From positions 842,855-906,854 of the forward strand of contig NZ_SRKY01000002.1 in the NCBI RefSeq assembly GCF_004803475.1: a stretch of DNA of 64,000 nt. The letters run 5' to 3'. The DNA is from Aliishimia ponticola. Lineage in GTDB: Bacteria > Pseudomonadota > Alphaproteobacteria > Rhodobacterales > Rhodobacteraceae. Of this stretch, positions 9,649-18,351 are shown piece by piece. Below the pieces are notes generated by a model, which had not been told where the DNA came from, ran no database searches, and saw nothing but the letters and a program-made list of their open reading frames with translations. The stretch's first letter is position 1, and every line of letters begins with the position of its first letter. A program made the translations under genes and the position numbers.

Positions 9649-10590
9649 ATGCTGCGGGCCGCGCTGATCTGCTTGGCTCTTGCGTCGCCAGTGGCGGCGC
9701 AGGACGGTCCAGCCCGGATGCAGGCGGCGTTCAGCGGATGGCTAAAGACCCATGATACCACCGGGGCGCTGGGCGTCGGGCTGCGCGGGCCCGGCGGCTG
9801 GACATTCGAAGGGGCGGCGGATCGCCCCGGCGAATTGGCGAGCCTGAGCAAGGCGATCACCGCGATCTGTGCGCTCAAACTGGTGGAAGAAGGCGCGCTG
9901 GACTGGTCCGATACGGTCGCGCAGCATTTGGGGCGCGGGCCGGAAGCGACGGTGGCGCAGCTTGTCACGCACACATCGGGGCTGGAACAAGACAGCACAC
10001 AGGGCGACATGCCCGCGTGGCTTGCCGCGCAGTCCTCCTCCCATCGCGGCGCAAGCGTGCTGGACCGCATCGTGGCGCGCGGCGGCCCTGCGGGAACGGC
10101 TGGACGGTTTCACTACAACAACGAAAACTACGCGCTACTGGGGCTGGTGATCGAGACGGCGAGCGGACAGGGCTTTGCCGAAGCCTGCGACGCACGGCTG
10201 GGTCTGTCGCCGGGCATTCGCGTCAGTGCGCAAACGGCAGCCTTCGCACCATGGGGCGGGATGTACGGCGCGGCGCCGGGTTTTCTGGCATTCGTGCAGA
10301 CCCATTTCGGGCTTGGCAGCAGGGTGGCAAGCGATCCCTTCGCCTTGCCGCATGCCGACATGGGCGGGGGCGTCTATTACGGGCTGGGCATGGTGTTCCG
10401 CCGCTTCAATGACAGCTTCAACTTTTGGCATTTCGGCGCGCTGTGTTTTCCCGGCGCCTTGGATGCTGGCAGCTTCGTGGTGATGTTCGAGGGCAAGGTC
10501 AGCGCGTTGGCTCTGTATGACGCCTGCGTGTCCTGGGACGATATGTTCGCACTGGACGCGGCCTTGGCGGGCGCGGTCTATCGCCGATGA
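9649..10590 (+). CDS. secreted serine hydrolase, beta-lactamase/penicillin-binding fold
   Basis: A 313-residue exported protein with a Sec signal peptide (MLRAALICLALASPVAAQ). It is of the class C beta-lactamase / D,D-peptidase superfamily. SLSKAI is the SxxK catalytic motif (about residues 66-71), FHYNNENYALLG has the Tyr-x-Asn motif, and the C-terminal HFGALCFPG occupies the place of the KTG/HTG box. It therefore probably acts on peptidoglycan peptides, D-amino-acid peptides or esters in the periplasm; drug resistance is not implied. It begins one base after proS and overlaps the next gene by ATGA, indicating translational coupling. Confidence 0.75.
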   Translation: MLRAALICLALASPVAAQDGPARMQAAFSGWLKTHDTTGALGVGLRGPGGWTFEGAADRPGELASLSKAITAICALKLVEEGALDWSDTVAQHLGRGPEATVAQLVTHTSGLEQDSTQGDMPAWLAAQSSSHRGASVLDRIVARGGPAGTAGRFHYNNENYALLGLVIETASGQGFAEACDARLGLSPGIRVSAQTAAFAPWGGMYGAAPGFLAFVQTHFGLGSRVASDPFALPHADMGGGVYYGLGMVFRRFNDSFNFWHFGALCFPGALDAGSFVVMFEGKVSALALYDACVSWDDMFALDAALAGAVYRR

Positions 10591-11084
10591 TCCTGCGCGC
10601 GCTCACACTGGCCGGGGGGCTGACTGGCGCGGCGGCCTTTTCGCAATTTCCCGAGGCGTCCCAACAATATGTGCAGCGGCTTGGCGGGGCAGTGGATGCG
10701 CTGGGCGAAGTGGCGGCGGCGTTCGACCGCTCTGCCTCTGCCGAAGGGCTGACGCGCGAAGCCGCGCTGGCGGAAATGACCGGAAGCGATTTCGTGGAAC
10801 GACGCCGCAAGGACATGACAGCCGTGTTCGCGCAGCATGAAAAGCTTAGTGCGGACCTTGCCGCGTTCCGGCAAGCTGGCCCGTTCATGCGCGCCTATCA
10901 CATAAGCCGTGTCGATACCGAAATAGCCCGTGCCGCGCTGGCAGAGTTCAAGCCCGCACTGCCCCTGACATTGGCCGGGGGCATCTTCGCGGGGGCAGGG
11001 TTCCTGTTCGGAAGCCTCGCCGTTTCCGCGCTTGGCGCGCTCGTGCCCCGGCGCAGAGGCAGGCGGCGGCTGCAGGGCGAATAG
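10587..11084 (+). CDS. DUF2937 family membrane protein
   Basis: A 165-residue protein of the DUF2937 type. It has an N-terminal hydrophobic stretch (LRALTLAGGLTGAAAF), then QFPEASQQYVQRLGGAVDAL, a soluble helical middle rich in Ala/Glu with DFVERRRKD, and a C-terminal membrane segment (about 127-155, ALPLTLAGGIFAGAGFLFGS). It ends in an Arg-rich cytoplasmic tail. The ATG overlaps the preceding stop as ATGA. It lies between proS and lolCD; its biochemical function is unknown. Position suggests co-expression with envelope-biogenesis genes, but this is only inference. Confidence 0.8.
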   Translation: MILRALTLAGGLTGAAAFSQFPEASQQYVQRLGGAVDALGEVAAAFDRSASAEGLTREAALAEMTGSDFVERRRKDMTAVFAQHEKLSADLAAFRQAGPFMRAYHISRVDTEIARAALAEFKPALPLTLAGGIFAGAGFLFGSLAVSALGALVPRRRGRRRLQGE

Positions 11085-11162
11085 CGGGCGGGCGCGGACA
11101 GCCCCTTGACCCTTCTGGCGGCGGTGCGCATCTTCGCCGCAAACAAGAGAGCAGGACAGCCC

Positions 11163-12449
11163 ATGGCCCGCAAGACGGCCCCATTTGCCCCTTTCGAATT
11201 CATGATCGCGTGGCGTTATCTCAAGGCGCGGCGGGCCGAGGGCGGGGTCAGCGTGATGACGTGGATCAGCCTGATCGGCATCGCGCTTGCGGTGTTCGCG
11301 CTGGTCGCGACGCTGGCCGTGCGCGCAGGGTTGCGGGCCGAAACCGTCAAGTCGATCCTTGGGGCGGATGCGCATATCGAATTGCACTATTACGCGGCCG
11401 AGGACGCCGCCGGCGTGCGGGATGACGTGATCCGCGATTATGACGATCTGGCCGCGCGTCTGGACCAGGTGCCCGGCGTCATCGTCGCCGTGCCGACGGT
11501 CAAGGGGCAGGTCATCGCCAATGCCGGGTCGAATAACGCGCCCATGTCGCTTTACGGTGTGACACCGGCGGATCTGATGAAGATCGACGGCGTCGCCAAG
11601 CCGGAATCCGCCGAGGGCGATCCCGCCCGCTTTTCCGAAGGCCTCGCCCTGGGGCAAATTCTGGCCAGAGACCTTGGCGTCACCGTCGGCGATACGGTCC
11701 GGATCATCAGCCCCAATGGCGCGCGCAGCCCCTTTGGCACTCGGCCCCGCGTCTCTGCCTTCGAGGTGGTGTATATCTTCCGCTCCGGCCATGGGTTTAC
11801 CGATACCACCCGTGGCTATCTGCCGATGGCCGAGGCGCAGCCCTATCTCAACCGGGAAGGCGGGGTCGATATGATCGACCTGCGGCTGGAGAACCCCGAA
11901 GCCGTGCAGCAAATGCTGGCCCCGGTGCTCGAAGCGGCCGGGCCGCGTGCCTATCCGTGGACATGGCAGGATCGGTCGGGCGGGTTTCTGCGCGCGCTGT
12001 CGATGCAGGACAATGCGCTGTATATCCTTGTGTCCATTCTTGTCCTGATTGCCACGATGAACATCATCTCTGGCCTGATCATGCTGGTGAAAAACAAGGG
12101 CCGCGATATTGGCATCCTGCGCACGATGGGGCTGACGCAGGGATCGATCTTGCGGGTGTTCTTTCTGGTCGGCGCGCTGATCGGCTGCGTCGGCACGGTG
12201 GCGGGCGTGGCCCTTGGCGTGCTTTTCGCCTGGCAGATCGACACGGTCTATTCCTTCGTCGATCTGGTGTCGGGGCAAAGCAAATCGGCGCTTGAGGCGC
12301 AGGGCTTCTTCTTCCCGCCCGCGATCATTCGTCTATCCGACATCCTTTGGGCGGCGGGGCTGTCGCTGGGGCTGAGTTTCCTTGTCACGTGGTTCCCGGC
12401 GCGCCGGGCGGCCCGCATGAACCCGGTGGAGGCGCTGCGGTATGAGTGA
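11163..12449 (+). CDS. lolC: lipoprotein-releasing ABC transporter permease, LolC/LolE family
   Basis: The 428-residue permease of the Lol system, which extracts mature lipoproteins from the inner membrane for delivery to LolA. Family hallmarks are the opening [18 protein letters not shown], a first membrane span ([18 protein letters not shown]), a large periplasmic domain (about 55-270) and three C-terminal FtsX-type spans containing [21 protein letters not shown]. The start at 11163 fits the family N-terminus and has a GCAGGA upstream. lolD overlaps it by 8 bp. One permease gene with one ATPase fits the alphaproteobacterial arrangement, where a single LolC/E-type subunit can serve as homodimer. 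Confidence 0.93.
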   Translation: MARKTAPFAPFEFMIAWRYLKARRAEGGVSVMTWISLIGIALAVFALVATLAVRAGLRAETVKSILGADAHIELHYYAAEDAAGVRDDVIRDYDDLAARLDQVPGVIVAVPTVKGQVIANAGSNNAPMSLYGVTPADLMKIDGVAKPESAEGDPARFSEGLALGQILARDLGVTVGDTVRIISPNGARSPFGTRPRVSAFEVVYIFRSGHGFTDTTRGYLPMAEAQPYLNREGGVDMIDLRLENPEAVQQMLAPVLEAAGPRAYPWTWQDRSGGFLRALSMQDNALYILVSILVLIATMNIISGLIMLVKNKGRDIGILRTMGLTQGSILRVFFLVGALIGCVGTVAGVALGVLFAWQIDTVYSFVDLVSGQSKSALEAQGFFFPPAIIRLSDILWAAGLSLGLSFLVTWFPARRAARMNPVEALRYE

Positions 12450-13125
12450 TCCTGTTCTGGAACTCTCGGGGATCGAGAAAAGCTATAATCCCGGCACGCC
12501 GGGCGAAGTTTCCGTGCTGCGCGGTGTCAACCTTGCGCTAGCACCGGGCGAGGTCGTGGCGCTGGTGGCGCCTTCGGGGGCGGGCAAATCGACATTGCTG
12601 CATATCGCAGGATTGCTGGATGTGCCCGATGCGGGCCGCGTGCGCCTTGCCGGGCAGGAAATGCAGGGCAGCGCGCAGACCGCGCGGACCTTGGCGCGGC
12701 GCGATATGATCGGGTTTATCTACCAGTTCCACCATCTGTTGCCGGAATTCTCTGCCCAAGAGAATGTCGAACTGCCGCAATTGGCCGCCGGTGTTCCGCG
12801 TGGCGAGGCGCGGTCCCGCGCGGCAGAGCTTTTGGGGCTTGTCGGCGTTGGGGCGCGTGCCAATCACCGTCCGGCGGAACTGTCTGGCGGCGAACAGCAG
12901 CGCGTCGCCTTTTGCCGCGCGCTGGCCAATGCGCCAAAGCTCTTGCTGGCGGATGAGCCGACCGGCAACCTTGATCCCGAAACCTCCGACACGGTGTTCG
13001 ATGTCTTGATGGGGTTGGTCCGGTCCACGGGGATGAGCGCGCTGATCGCGACCCATAACATGGCGCTGGCCGAGCGGATGGACCGCGCGGTGCGGCTGGA
13101 CGCAGGCAGCTTGGAGCAGGTGTGA
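12442..13125 (+). CDS. lolD: lipoprotein-releasing ABC transporter ATPase
   Basis: A 227-residue ATPase that powers lipoprotein release with the adjacent permease. It has Walker [13 protein letters not shown] (about 49-60), Q-loop region [18 protein letters not shown] (a LolD-typical sequence), signature [15 protein letters not shown], Walker [13 protein letters not shown] and a switch His in ATHNM. It overlaps lolC by 8 bp, so the two are translationally coupled, and it is followed after one base by the dehydrogenase gene. Confidence 0.95.
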   Translation: MSDPVLELSGIEKSYNPGTPGEVSVLRGVNLALAPGEVVALVAPSGAGKSTLLHIAGLLDVPDAGRVRLAGQEMQGSAQTARTLARRDMIGFIYQFHHLLPEFSAQENVELPQLAAGVPRGEARSRAAELLGLVGVGARANHRPAELSGGEQQRVAFCRALANAPKLLLADEPTGNLDPETSDTVFDVLMGLVRSTGMSALIATHNMALAERMDRAVRLDAGSLEQV

Positions 13126-13126
13126 C

Positions 13127-14122
13127 ATGATCGACGTAGATGTGAGCGAGATCGAACGGGTAACGGACGCCGCGCTGCGCCATCACGGGGCAGGGACGTT
13201 TCAGGCGGCAGAGGTCGCGCGCGCCGTCGCGGCGGCGGAAAGCGTCGGCAACCGGATCTGCGGGCTTTATTACCTTGAAAGCTATTGCCAGCAGTTGCTG
13301 TCGGGGCGTGTGAAAGGCGATGTGGAACCCGAAGTGACGCGCCCGCGCAGCGCTGAGGTCGTCGTCGATGCGAAACTCGGGTTCGCGCAACCGGCTTTTA
13401 CCCGCGGCCTGCCGGAGGCGGTGAAAGCCGCCCGCGAGGCCGGGATCGCGCGGCTTGCGGTGTGCCATGCCCATACCTGTACCTCGCTTGGCTATTTCAC
13501 CCAGCAGATCGCACAGGCCGGTCTGATCGGTCTTGGCGCGACTAACGCCTCGCCCATTGTCGCGCCGCCGGGCGGCAAGACCCGTGTGATCGGTACGAAT
13601 CCGATGGCCTTTTCGGTGCCCGATGGTGCGGGCGGCGTGGCGATGCAGTTCGACCAGTCCACAACGACCGTCGCACTTGGCAAGATCACGATGGCGAAAG
13701 CTGCGGGCGAGGCGATCCCCGCAGGCTGGGCCGTGGATGCGGATGGGGTCGCCACCACCGACCCGGAGGCGGCTTTGAAAGGGTCGCTGGTTTCTGTCGG
13801 AGGGATGGAAGCGGGCTACAAGGGTTGGGGACTGGGCCTGATGGTCGAAATGCTTGCCGCGGGGCTGACGGGATCGACCTTCAGCCGCGATGTTGCGCCG
13901 CTCAAGGCGCCGGAAGGCGGGCCGCATGATCTGGGGCAGTTCTATGTGTTGATCGACCCGTCGAGCACGCCGGATTTCGCGGAACGGATCGCGGCGCTGG
14001 GCGATGCGGTGCAGGTTGATGCTGGCGCGCGGATGCCGGGACAGGGCAAGGTGGCCGCGCAGCGTGTCACGCTGGAACGCCGGGTCTGGGAACAGGCGCG
14101 GGCGCTTGCGGGCGGTGCATAG
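13127..14122 (+). CDS. Ldh-family (malate/L-lactate/ureidoglycolate-type) NAD(P)-dependent oxidoreductase
   Basis: A 331-residue member of the Ldh/MDH_2 family (malate/L-sulfolactate/ureidoglycolate dehydrogenase, delta-1-piperideine-2-carboxylate reductase). Recognisable blocks are VCHAHTCTSLGYFTQQIA with the catalytic His, RVIGTNPMAFSVPDG for the dinucleotide site, and GYKGWGLGLMVEMLAAGLTG near the C-terminus. Members use NAD(P)H to reduce 2-oxoacids or cyclic imines. The ATG at 13127 comes one base after the lolD stop, although lipoprotein release and this reaction have no known link. Substrate unresolved. Confidence 0.82.
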   Translation: MIDVDVSEIERVTDAALRHHGAGTFQAAEVARAVAAAESVGNRICGLYYLESYCQQLLSGRVKGDVEPEVTRPRSAEVVVDAKLGFAQPAFTRGLPEAVKAAREAGIARLAVCHAHTCTSLGYFTQQIAQAGLIGLGATNASPIVAPPGGKTRVIGTNPMAFSVPDGAGGVAMQFDQSTTTVALGKITMAKAAGEAIPAGWAVDADGVATTDPEAALKGSLVSVGGMEAGYKGWGLGLMVEMLAAGLTGSTFSRDVAPLKAPEGGPHDLGQFYVLIDPSSTPDFAERIAALGDAVQVDAGARMPGQGKVAAQRVTLERRVWEQARALAGGA

Positions 14123-14152
14123 GGTGCGCGGCGGCGCAGCCTGCCGAGCGGG

Positions 14153-14587
14153 TCATGCGATTTGCGCGATCCAGACCCCAAGTGCCATGACCGCGATGCC
14201 TGCGGACCGTGTCAGGCTCATTGGTGAGACTTGCGCGCCGAACAGGCCGAAATGATCGATCGCAGCGGCAGAGACAAGCTGGCCCAGCAGAACGAAGAAC
14301 ACCGCGTTCCCGACACCGAATTTCGGAGCGATATAGGTGATGGACAGGATGTAGAACGCCACCAGCGCCCCGCCAAGAAGCAGGTGGCGCGGGGCGGCGG
14401 CAATGCCTGCCAGGTTCCCCGCGCCCGTCACCAGAACGGCAAGGATACAGCAGCTGAGCGCGACGCAGAACAGCACCAGCGCAGCGGCGGATGGATTGCC
14501 CAGATGTTGTCCAAGCGCCGCGTTCAAGGCCGCAAGGATCGGGATGCAGAAACCGGCCGCCAGCATGATCAGCGCGTATTGGGACAT
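14153..14587 (-). CDS. DMT-superfamily transporter, DUF606/YdcZ type
   Basis: A 144-residue, almost entirely hydrophobic protein with five predicted membrane segments. It matches the short DUF606/YdcZ branch of the drug/metabolite transporters: AAGFCIPILAALNAALGQHL at the start and FGVGNAVFFVLLGQLVSAA in the fourth span are typical. The ATG at 14587 has a GGAG at the right distance; an ATG at 14623 is possible but would cover the FNR-type palindrome at 14610-14623. Such half-size proteins probably dimerise. Substrate unknown. It is convergent with the Ldh-family gene and divergent from the cytochrome gene. Confidence 0.75.
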   Translation of the reverse strand: MSQYALIMLAAGFCIPILAALNAALGQHLGNPSAAALVLFCVALSCCILAVLVTGAGNLAGIAAAPRHLLLGGALVAFYILSITYIAPKFGVGNAVFFVLLGQLVSAAAIDHFGLFGAQVSPMSLTRSAGIAVMALGVWIAQIA

Positions 14588-14609
14588 TTTGCGGGCTCCG
14601 GCCTGTTGA

Positions 14610-14623
14610 TTGATCGAGATCAT
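14610..14623 (+). promoter_or_regulatory. FNR/FnrL-type operator before cytochrome c gene
   Basis: TTGATCGAGATCAT matches the FNR consensus TTGAT-N4-ATCAA at nine of ten defined bases. Its centre lies about 61 bp before the ATG at 14678. A weak -10-like CAAGAT at 14645-14650 would place it near -41, the activating position of class II FNR promoters. Two more boxes with the same spacing occur in this window. Confidence 0.55.
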
Positions 14624-14677
14624 GTCGTCACCCTGCGCCTATGGCAAGATCGAAACATAAGAAGAGGGAGTGAGGCG

Positions 14678-15079
14678 ATGAAGTATATCCTGCTTGGCAG
14701 TGTTCTGGTCGTTGGCGCGTGCAGCCTGACGCAGATGCAGATGCCGACCCGCAGCGAGGGCGCGCGGCTGTTCGCGGAAAATTGCGCAGCCTGTCACGGT
14801 GCTGATGCGCGCGGCGCAGGGCCAGAGACCCTCGGCATTGGCAAGGTGCCCCCGGACCTTACCACAATCGCTTCGCGTCATGGCGGTACGTTCCCGCGCG
14901 CGCAGGTCTTGTCAGTGATCGACGGCTACCGGCAGGGTACGCATCCCGACCGGGTGATGCCGGAATTTGGCGAAGGGCTGACCGACGATCTGGTTCCGGT
15001 GGATATAGACGGCGTGCCAACCCCGACACCGCGCGTGCTGGCGGCATTGCTGACCTATCTGGAAGGTATTCAGGAATAA
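14678..15079 (+). CDS. small c-type cytochrome lipoprotein, paralogue 1 of 3
   Basis: A 133-residue predicted lipoprotein (signal peptide MKYILLGSVLVVGAC, with the lipid-attached Cys in VGAC). It carries one c-type haem through ENCAACHG (Cys-x-x-Cys-His); the Met in MPEFGE is the likely sixth ligand. GGTFPRAQVLSVIDG and the final LTYLEGIQE are shared with the two cytochromes at 16875-17668, so these are paralogues. It should act as a one-electron carrier on the periplasmic side of a membrane. The ATG follows a GAGGGAGTGAGG purine tract. An FNR-type box upstream predicts induction at low oxygen. Confidence 0.85.
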   Translation: MKYILLGSVLVVGACSLTQMQMPTRSEGARLFAENCAACHGADARGAGPETLGIGKVPPDLTTIASRHGGTFPRAQVLSVIDGYRQGTHPDRVMPEFGEGLTDDLVPVDIDGVPTPTPRVLAALLTYLEGIQE

Positions 15080-15129
15080 TCCGCCGCTGGTCCGGGCAAC
15101 GCGCCCCGACCGGTGACGCCGGGTGGTGA

Positions 15130-15154
15130 CCGGGATCGCGGAACTCGATCCCGG
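15130..15154. terminator. hairpin between convergent genes, probable bidirectional terminator
   Basis: A perfect 9-bp stem (CCGGGATCG paired with CGATCCCGG) with a 7-base loop. It sits between the stop of the cytochrome gene (15079) and the stop of the convergent VPLPA-CTERM-like gene (15179). There is no T-tract on either strand, so intrinsic termination would be weak, but the placement fits. Confidence 0.5.
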
Positions 15155-15178
15155 CGTTGCCTGTCTGGTCCGGCCGGA

Positions 15179-15844
15179 TCAGCGGCGCTTGCGTTTGAAT
15201 GCCATGGTCCCGGCCAGGGCAGAGCCCAACAGCACGATACCGGCAGGCAGTGATACCGCTGCGGGCTGAATGGAATAGTTGTCGATGGCTGCGGACAGGC
15301 CGGGCGTTGCCGGGCCAAGGAGTCGGACCTCTGCCGTATAGATGTCATCCCAAAGGGTCGAGAACGCGACGGAGGATGTCTCTTGCACCCAGCCATTCGC
15401 CATGGCGGTCGCGTCATCCCAATTGGTGTCGAAGGTCACGCTGTAGCTGGTCCAGTCCAAGTCGAAATCCGATTGCTCGATCGGAATATACCAGCCGTTG
15501 AAGGTGGGATCCTGATACCGCCAGCGCAACCGGGCTTCGGTGATTGGCGTGTCGTAGTAGAGCAGGTCGACCGACACGGTCCATGTCCCGTCGGGCAACG
15601 CGCCGCTATACGCGCCCCCTTCCGCTCTGGCACCGGCGACGCCAAAGGACACGCCAGCGCCGAAGTTGTTGGTTGCCAGAAATCCGCCCGGGTTACCGCC
15701 CGCATTGATCCAAGACGTGTTTGTTTCAACGGTGTTGGGCCTCCATGCGCCGGGGCCGGCATCGAAATCTTCGAAAAGGGCGGATGCGGCATGGGCTTGG
15801 GTTGCGATCAGGCCGAGTATGAAAGCCTTTGAAATCACGTTCAT
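15179..15844 (-). CDS. exported protein with VPLPA-CTERM-like sorting tail
   Basis: A 221-residue secreted protein. It has a signal peptide (residues 1-20, ending THAHA-like QAHAA), a beta-rich body with FEDFDAGPGAWRPN that resembles a carbohydrate-binding jelly-roll, and a C-terminal sorting signal. That signal is VSLPAGIVLLGSALAG (from residue 197), a hydrophobic span, and a terminal KRKRR. This three-part tail matches the VPLPA-CTERM/PEP-CTERM class processed by exosortases, which in Rhodobacteraceae is associated with exosortase D. Ser replaces the usual Pro of the VPLPA motif. No exosortase gene lies in the window. The ligand of the body domain is unknown. Confidence 0.75.
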   Translation of the reverse strand: MNVISKAFILGLIATQAHAASALFEDFDAGPGAWRPNTVETNTSWINAGGNPGGFLATNNFGAGVSFGVAGARAEGGAYSGALPDGTWTVSVDLLYYDTPITEARLRWRYQDPTFNGWYIPIEQSDFDLDWTSYSVTFDTNWDDATAMANGWVQETSSVAFSTLWDDIYTAEVRLLGPATPGLSAAIDNYSIQPAAVSLPAGIVLLGSALAGTMAFKRKRR

Positions 15845-15984
15845 TGTGAGTCCTCCGATAAAAAATTGCTCAAAATACGCAACTCAAAGTAGCACAAAAC
15901 GCCCCGCCGAACAAAATCACGCGGCCTGCGGTGCGCAGTAAAGCGCCGACACACGGGGGGAGAAGCGGACGCGCCGCCGTGCAA

Positions 15985-16665
15985 TCAGTCGCAGATTCCG
16001 CGCAGTTCCGCGCCTCTCCACGGCAGGCGCACTGCATGGGCGCGCGATTGTGGCAGCGGCGACAGGGGCATGACGTCGGAGATCATCCCATGCAAGCGCT
16101 TGGTGCGTCCGGCCTGCGGCGCGAGCGCGCGGCAGCAGACATATTCCTCGACGATGGCACCCTGCTGCTCATACCCGTAATCGAGGAATTTCGGCGCCCG
16201 GCTCAGATCGAACAGATAGGGGTCTTCGGCGCTATGTTCCGCTGCCGCCTTCAACGGGTGATAGCCCGTCAGCTTGCGGTTCTGCCATTGCCAGACATGG
16301 GTCAGTTCATGGGCCAGAAGCATCGCGGCGATCAGGCCCATCTCGTCCGGGTAGTCGGGCAGGTAATCATCAAGATACCAGTCCTTGTCGAACAGCACCC
16401 GATTGAACAGCGTGACCGCCGCGGGCTTGGCGGTGACGATATCGCCGGTGGGCGGCGGCAGGATATTCTCGCGGCAGGTCGTGCGTGGGCGCGGCGCCCG
16501 GCGGAATGTCACCGCCCGCGTGGGCGCGCCATCCACAAGACGCACGCGCGAGATGTCGAGCGACTCCCCATGCAGCGTGGCGACAAAGGATTTCTCGCTT
16601 TCGGTGAGAGGACGGCCAGTGCAAGCGGCCAGCAATAACAGGCAAAGAAACGCGCGGATCAACAT
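15985..16665 (-). CDS. lipoprotein with HExxH metallopeptidase-like motif
   Basis: A 226-residue predicted lipoprotein: MLIRAFLCLLLLAACTG has a classical lipobox (LAAC). The body contains AAMLLAHELTHVWQWQN, a zincin-type HExxH (HELTH) with surroundings that recall the DUF4157 group. A further Glu in IVEEYVCCRAL could complete a zinc site, and two adjacent Cys occur there. The start is the ATG at 16665; frames extending to 16929 have no supporting start. It is divergent from the cytochrome operon and shares its 209-bp control region. Peptidase activity is inferred from the motif only. Confidence 0.65.
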   Translation of the reverse strand: MLIRAFLCLLLLAACTGRPLTESEKSFVATLHGESLDISRVRLVDGAPTRAVTFRRAPRPRTTCRENILPPPTGDIVTAKPAAVTLFNRVLFDKDWYLDDYLPDYPDEMGLIAAMLLAHELTHVWQWQNRKLTGYHPLKAAAEHSAEDPYLFDLSRAPKFLDYGYEQQGAIVEEYVCCRALAPQAGRTKRLHGMISDVMPLSPLPQSRAHAVRLPWRGAELRGICD

Positions 16666-16809
16666 GGGATCACTTTGCGAAAGACACGGACGCAAAGGCA
16701 ACCGGCTTCTGCATGTTCCGCGCAAGAATCGTCGCGCGGGCCTCGGCCATGGAACGCCCATCCGGGCCATGTCCGCTGCGCCGCGCGGCAGGGCGACACC
16801 ACAACGGGA

Positions 16810-16823
16810 TTGATCTGGATCAG
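16810..16823 (+). promoter_or_regulatory. FNR/FnrL-type operator before the two-cytochrome operon
   Basis: TTGATCTGGATCAG matches TTGAT-N4-ATCAA at nine of ten defined bases. Its centre is about 58 bp before the ATG at 16875. A -10-like TAGCCT at 16845-16850 puts it near -40.5. The spacing to the gene is almost the same as at 14610-14623 and 27552-27565. Confidence 0.6.
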
Positions 16824-16874
16824 GGTAAGGGGCAGGCTTGGTGTTAGCCTGATGGCGGAAAGAGGAGGTGTCCC

Positions 16875-17270
16875 ATGCGGTATCTGACCATTCTCGCGAC
16901 CCTGCTGGCCTTGTCCCCGGCGCTGGCACAAGAAGCTGAAATCGGGGCGGAAATCTATCAGGAGAACTGCGCCACCTGCCACGGGATCGAGGGCGACGGC
17001 AAAGGCCCGATGGCCCCGGTTCTGCTGGTGCAACCTTCGGATCTGACCAGCCTGACCCGGCGCCATGACGGGCAATTCCCGCTGCTGCGGGTCGTGATGC
17101 GGATCGATGGGCGCGAGCCGCTTGTCAGTCACGGCTCCGATATGCCGATCTTTGGCGAGTTCTTCGAAGGCGTGCATGACGTGCCGCTCAAGACTGCGGC
17201 GGGGCAACCGATGCTGGTCAGCCAGCCGATTGCGGATCTCGTCGCCTATCTGAAGGAAATTCAGCAATGA
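16875..17270 (+). CDS. small periplasmic c-type cytochrome, paralogue 2 of 3
   Basis: A 131-residue exported cytochrome: signal peptide MRYLTILATLLALSPALAQ with a cleavable Ala-x-Ala-like end, so it should be soluble. The haem motif is ENCATCHG and the likely Met ligand is in DMPIFGEFF. It shares the HDGQFPLLRVVMRIDG block and the LVAYLKEIQQ ending with its two paralogues. An AGGAGG Shine-Dalgarno lies at 16862-16867. The next cytochrome gene overlaps by ATGA, so both are made together. A soluble carrier plus a lipid-anchored one suggests an electron relay in the periplasm; partners are not encoded here. Confidence 0.87.
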   Translation: MRYLTILATLLALSPALAQEAEIGAEIYQENCATCHGIEGDGKGPMAPVLLVQPSDLTSLTRRHDGQFPLLRVVMRIDGREPLVSHGSDMPIFGEFFEGVHDVPLKTAAGQPMLVSQPIADLVAYLKEIQQ

Positions 17271-17668
17271 ACCGCGTCCTGACCGCCGCCGCCGCCCTTG
17301 CCGGGCTTGCAACCTTCTCTGCCTGTGGCCTGATCCAACCGGAAACGCGGCAGGGGGCCGGGGGGCTTGCGTTTCAAAGCAATTGCGCCGGATGCCACGG
17401 GTCCGATGGGCGCGGGGGCGGCACCCTGTTTGAACCCGCGCCAAGCATCACCGGGCTGACACAGGCCGAAGGCGGGGCCTTCCCGGCGCAATACGTGGTG
17501 GATGTGCTGGAAGGCCACCGCCGCAGCGACGATTTCAGTGCCGCGATGCCGGATTTCGGCGGGCAAGGCATGGGGTCGGGCCGGTTCGTGTCCGTCGCGG
17601 GGGTGGACCGCCCGGTGCCGGCGCGAACAGCCGGGCTGCTTGCCTATCTCGAAAGCATTCAGGACTAA
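17267..17668 (+). CDS. small c-type cytochrome lipoprotein, paralogue 3 of 3
   Basis: A 133-residue predicted lipoprotein (MNRVLTAAAALAGLATFSAC, lipobox FSAC) with haem motif SNCAGCHG and probable Met ligand in AMPDFGG. The GGAFPAQYVVDVLEGHR block and ending LLAYLESIQD align with the other two cytochromes. The start codon overlaps the preceding stop (ATGA), giving translational coupling to the soluble paralogue under the same FNR-type box. Its acceptor or donor complex is not visible in the window. Confidence 0.86.
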   Translation: MNRVLTAAAALAGLATFSACGLIQPETRQGAGGLAFQSNCAGCHGSDGRGGGTLFEPAPSITGLTQAEGGAFPAQYVVDVLEGHRRSDDFSAAMPDFGGQGMGSGRFVSVAGVDRPVPARTAGLLAYLESIQD

Positions 17669-17778
17669 GCGCTCCGATCCCGGCGCAGGGGCCAAGATGC
17701 GCCTTGCCCGCATCGCAGCGCCGCGCATAATGTTCCGAAAGCGGCGTGGGGGCCGTGTCTGCCAAAGGGGAAAATCAG

Positions 17779-18351
17779 ATGAAACCGATCTGGATCGTGG
17801 CACTTGCCGGTGCCGTGTCGATGGCTGCCGTGACGGCGGAGGCGCGCGCGCTCAAGCTCAAACCGGCCAAAACGCAGCCGGAGGCGGTGACCGAAGGCCT
17901 GTCCGTCGAATATGCCTTTCCCGATGACGTGAAATCCCTGCGCGACGCCTATGTGGCGCTGGGCGTTGGCGCAGAGCAGGGCACGCCGCTGGCCGGGATG
18001 GATTACCTGTCGTCAGAGGCCGCGCCGGGCGCGCTCACCAGCGGGCAGGAGACTAAGGTCGCCGCACGGATCACCGGGTATCTGCGGTTCGACGCGCCGG
18101 GCACCTACCGGATGGAAACCTACAGCAATGACGGGTTGGAACTGACCATCGGCGGGCGCGAGATCGCCAAGGTCGATGAAAAGCGCGGCTGCGACCCGAT
18201 TGGAGAGGTCGAATTGCGGGTGCCCGAGGCGGGCTGGTACGAGGTCGAGGCGCTGTATTGGCAGCGCAAGGGCGGGTCGTGCCTGATCCTTGAATGGGCC
18301 GCTGAGGGCGGCGAATTGGAAGTCGTCCCGGCCAGCGCCTTCGGGCATTGA
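17779..18351 (+). CDS. exported PA14-domain protein
   Basis: A 190-residue protein with a signal peptide (MKPIWIVALAGAVSMAAVTAEARA) and one PA14-type beta-barrel domain (about residues 35-185). The domain shows GYLRFDAPGTYRMETYSNDG, LTIGGREIAKVDE and AGWYEVEALYWQRKGGSCLI, the pattern shared by PA14 carbohydrate-binding modules. It probably binds a glycan outside the inner membrane. The start at 17779 has AAAGGGG 8 bases upstream. It follows the cytochromes after 110 bp and may be separately transcribed. There is no catalytic domain. Confidence 0.72.
   Translation: MKPIWIVALAGAVSMAAVTAEARALKLKPAKTQPEAVTEGLSVEYAFPDDVKSLRDAYVALGVGAEQGTPLAGMDYLSSEAAPGALTSGQETKVAARITGYLRFDAPGTYRMETYSNDGLELTIGGREIAKVDEKRGCDPIGEVELRVPEAGWYEVEALYWQRKGGSCLILEWAAEGGELEVVPASAFGH

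Noticed and set aside
9649-10590. An antibiotic-resistance beta-lactamase.
   Set aside because: SxxK and YxN motifs place it in the superfamily, but the third motif is not the KTG of true beta-lactamases, and the context is housekeeping. A generic serine hydrolase is the safe call.
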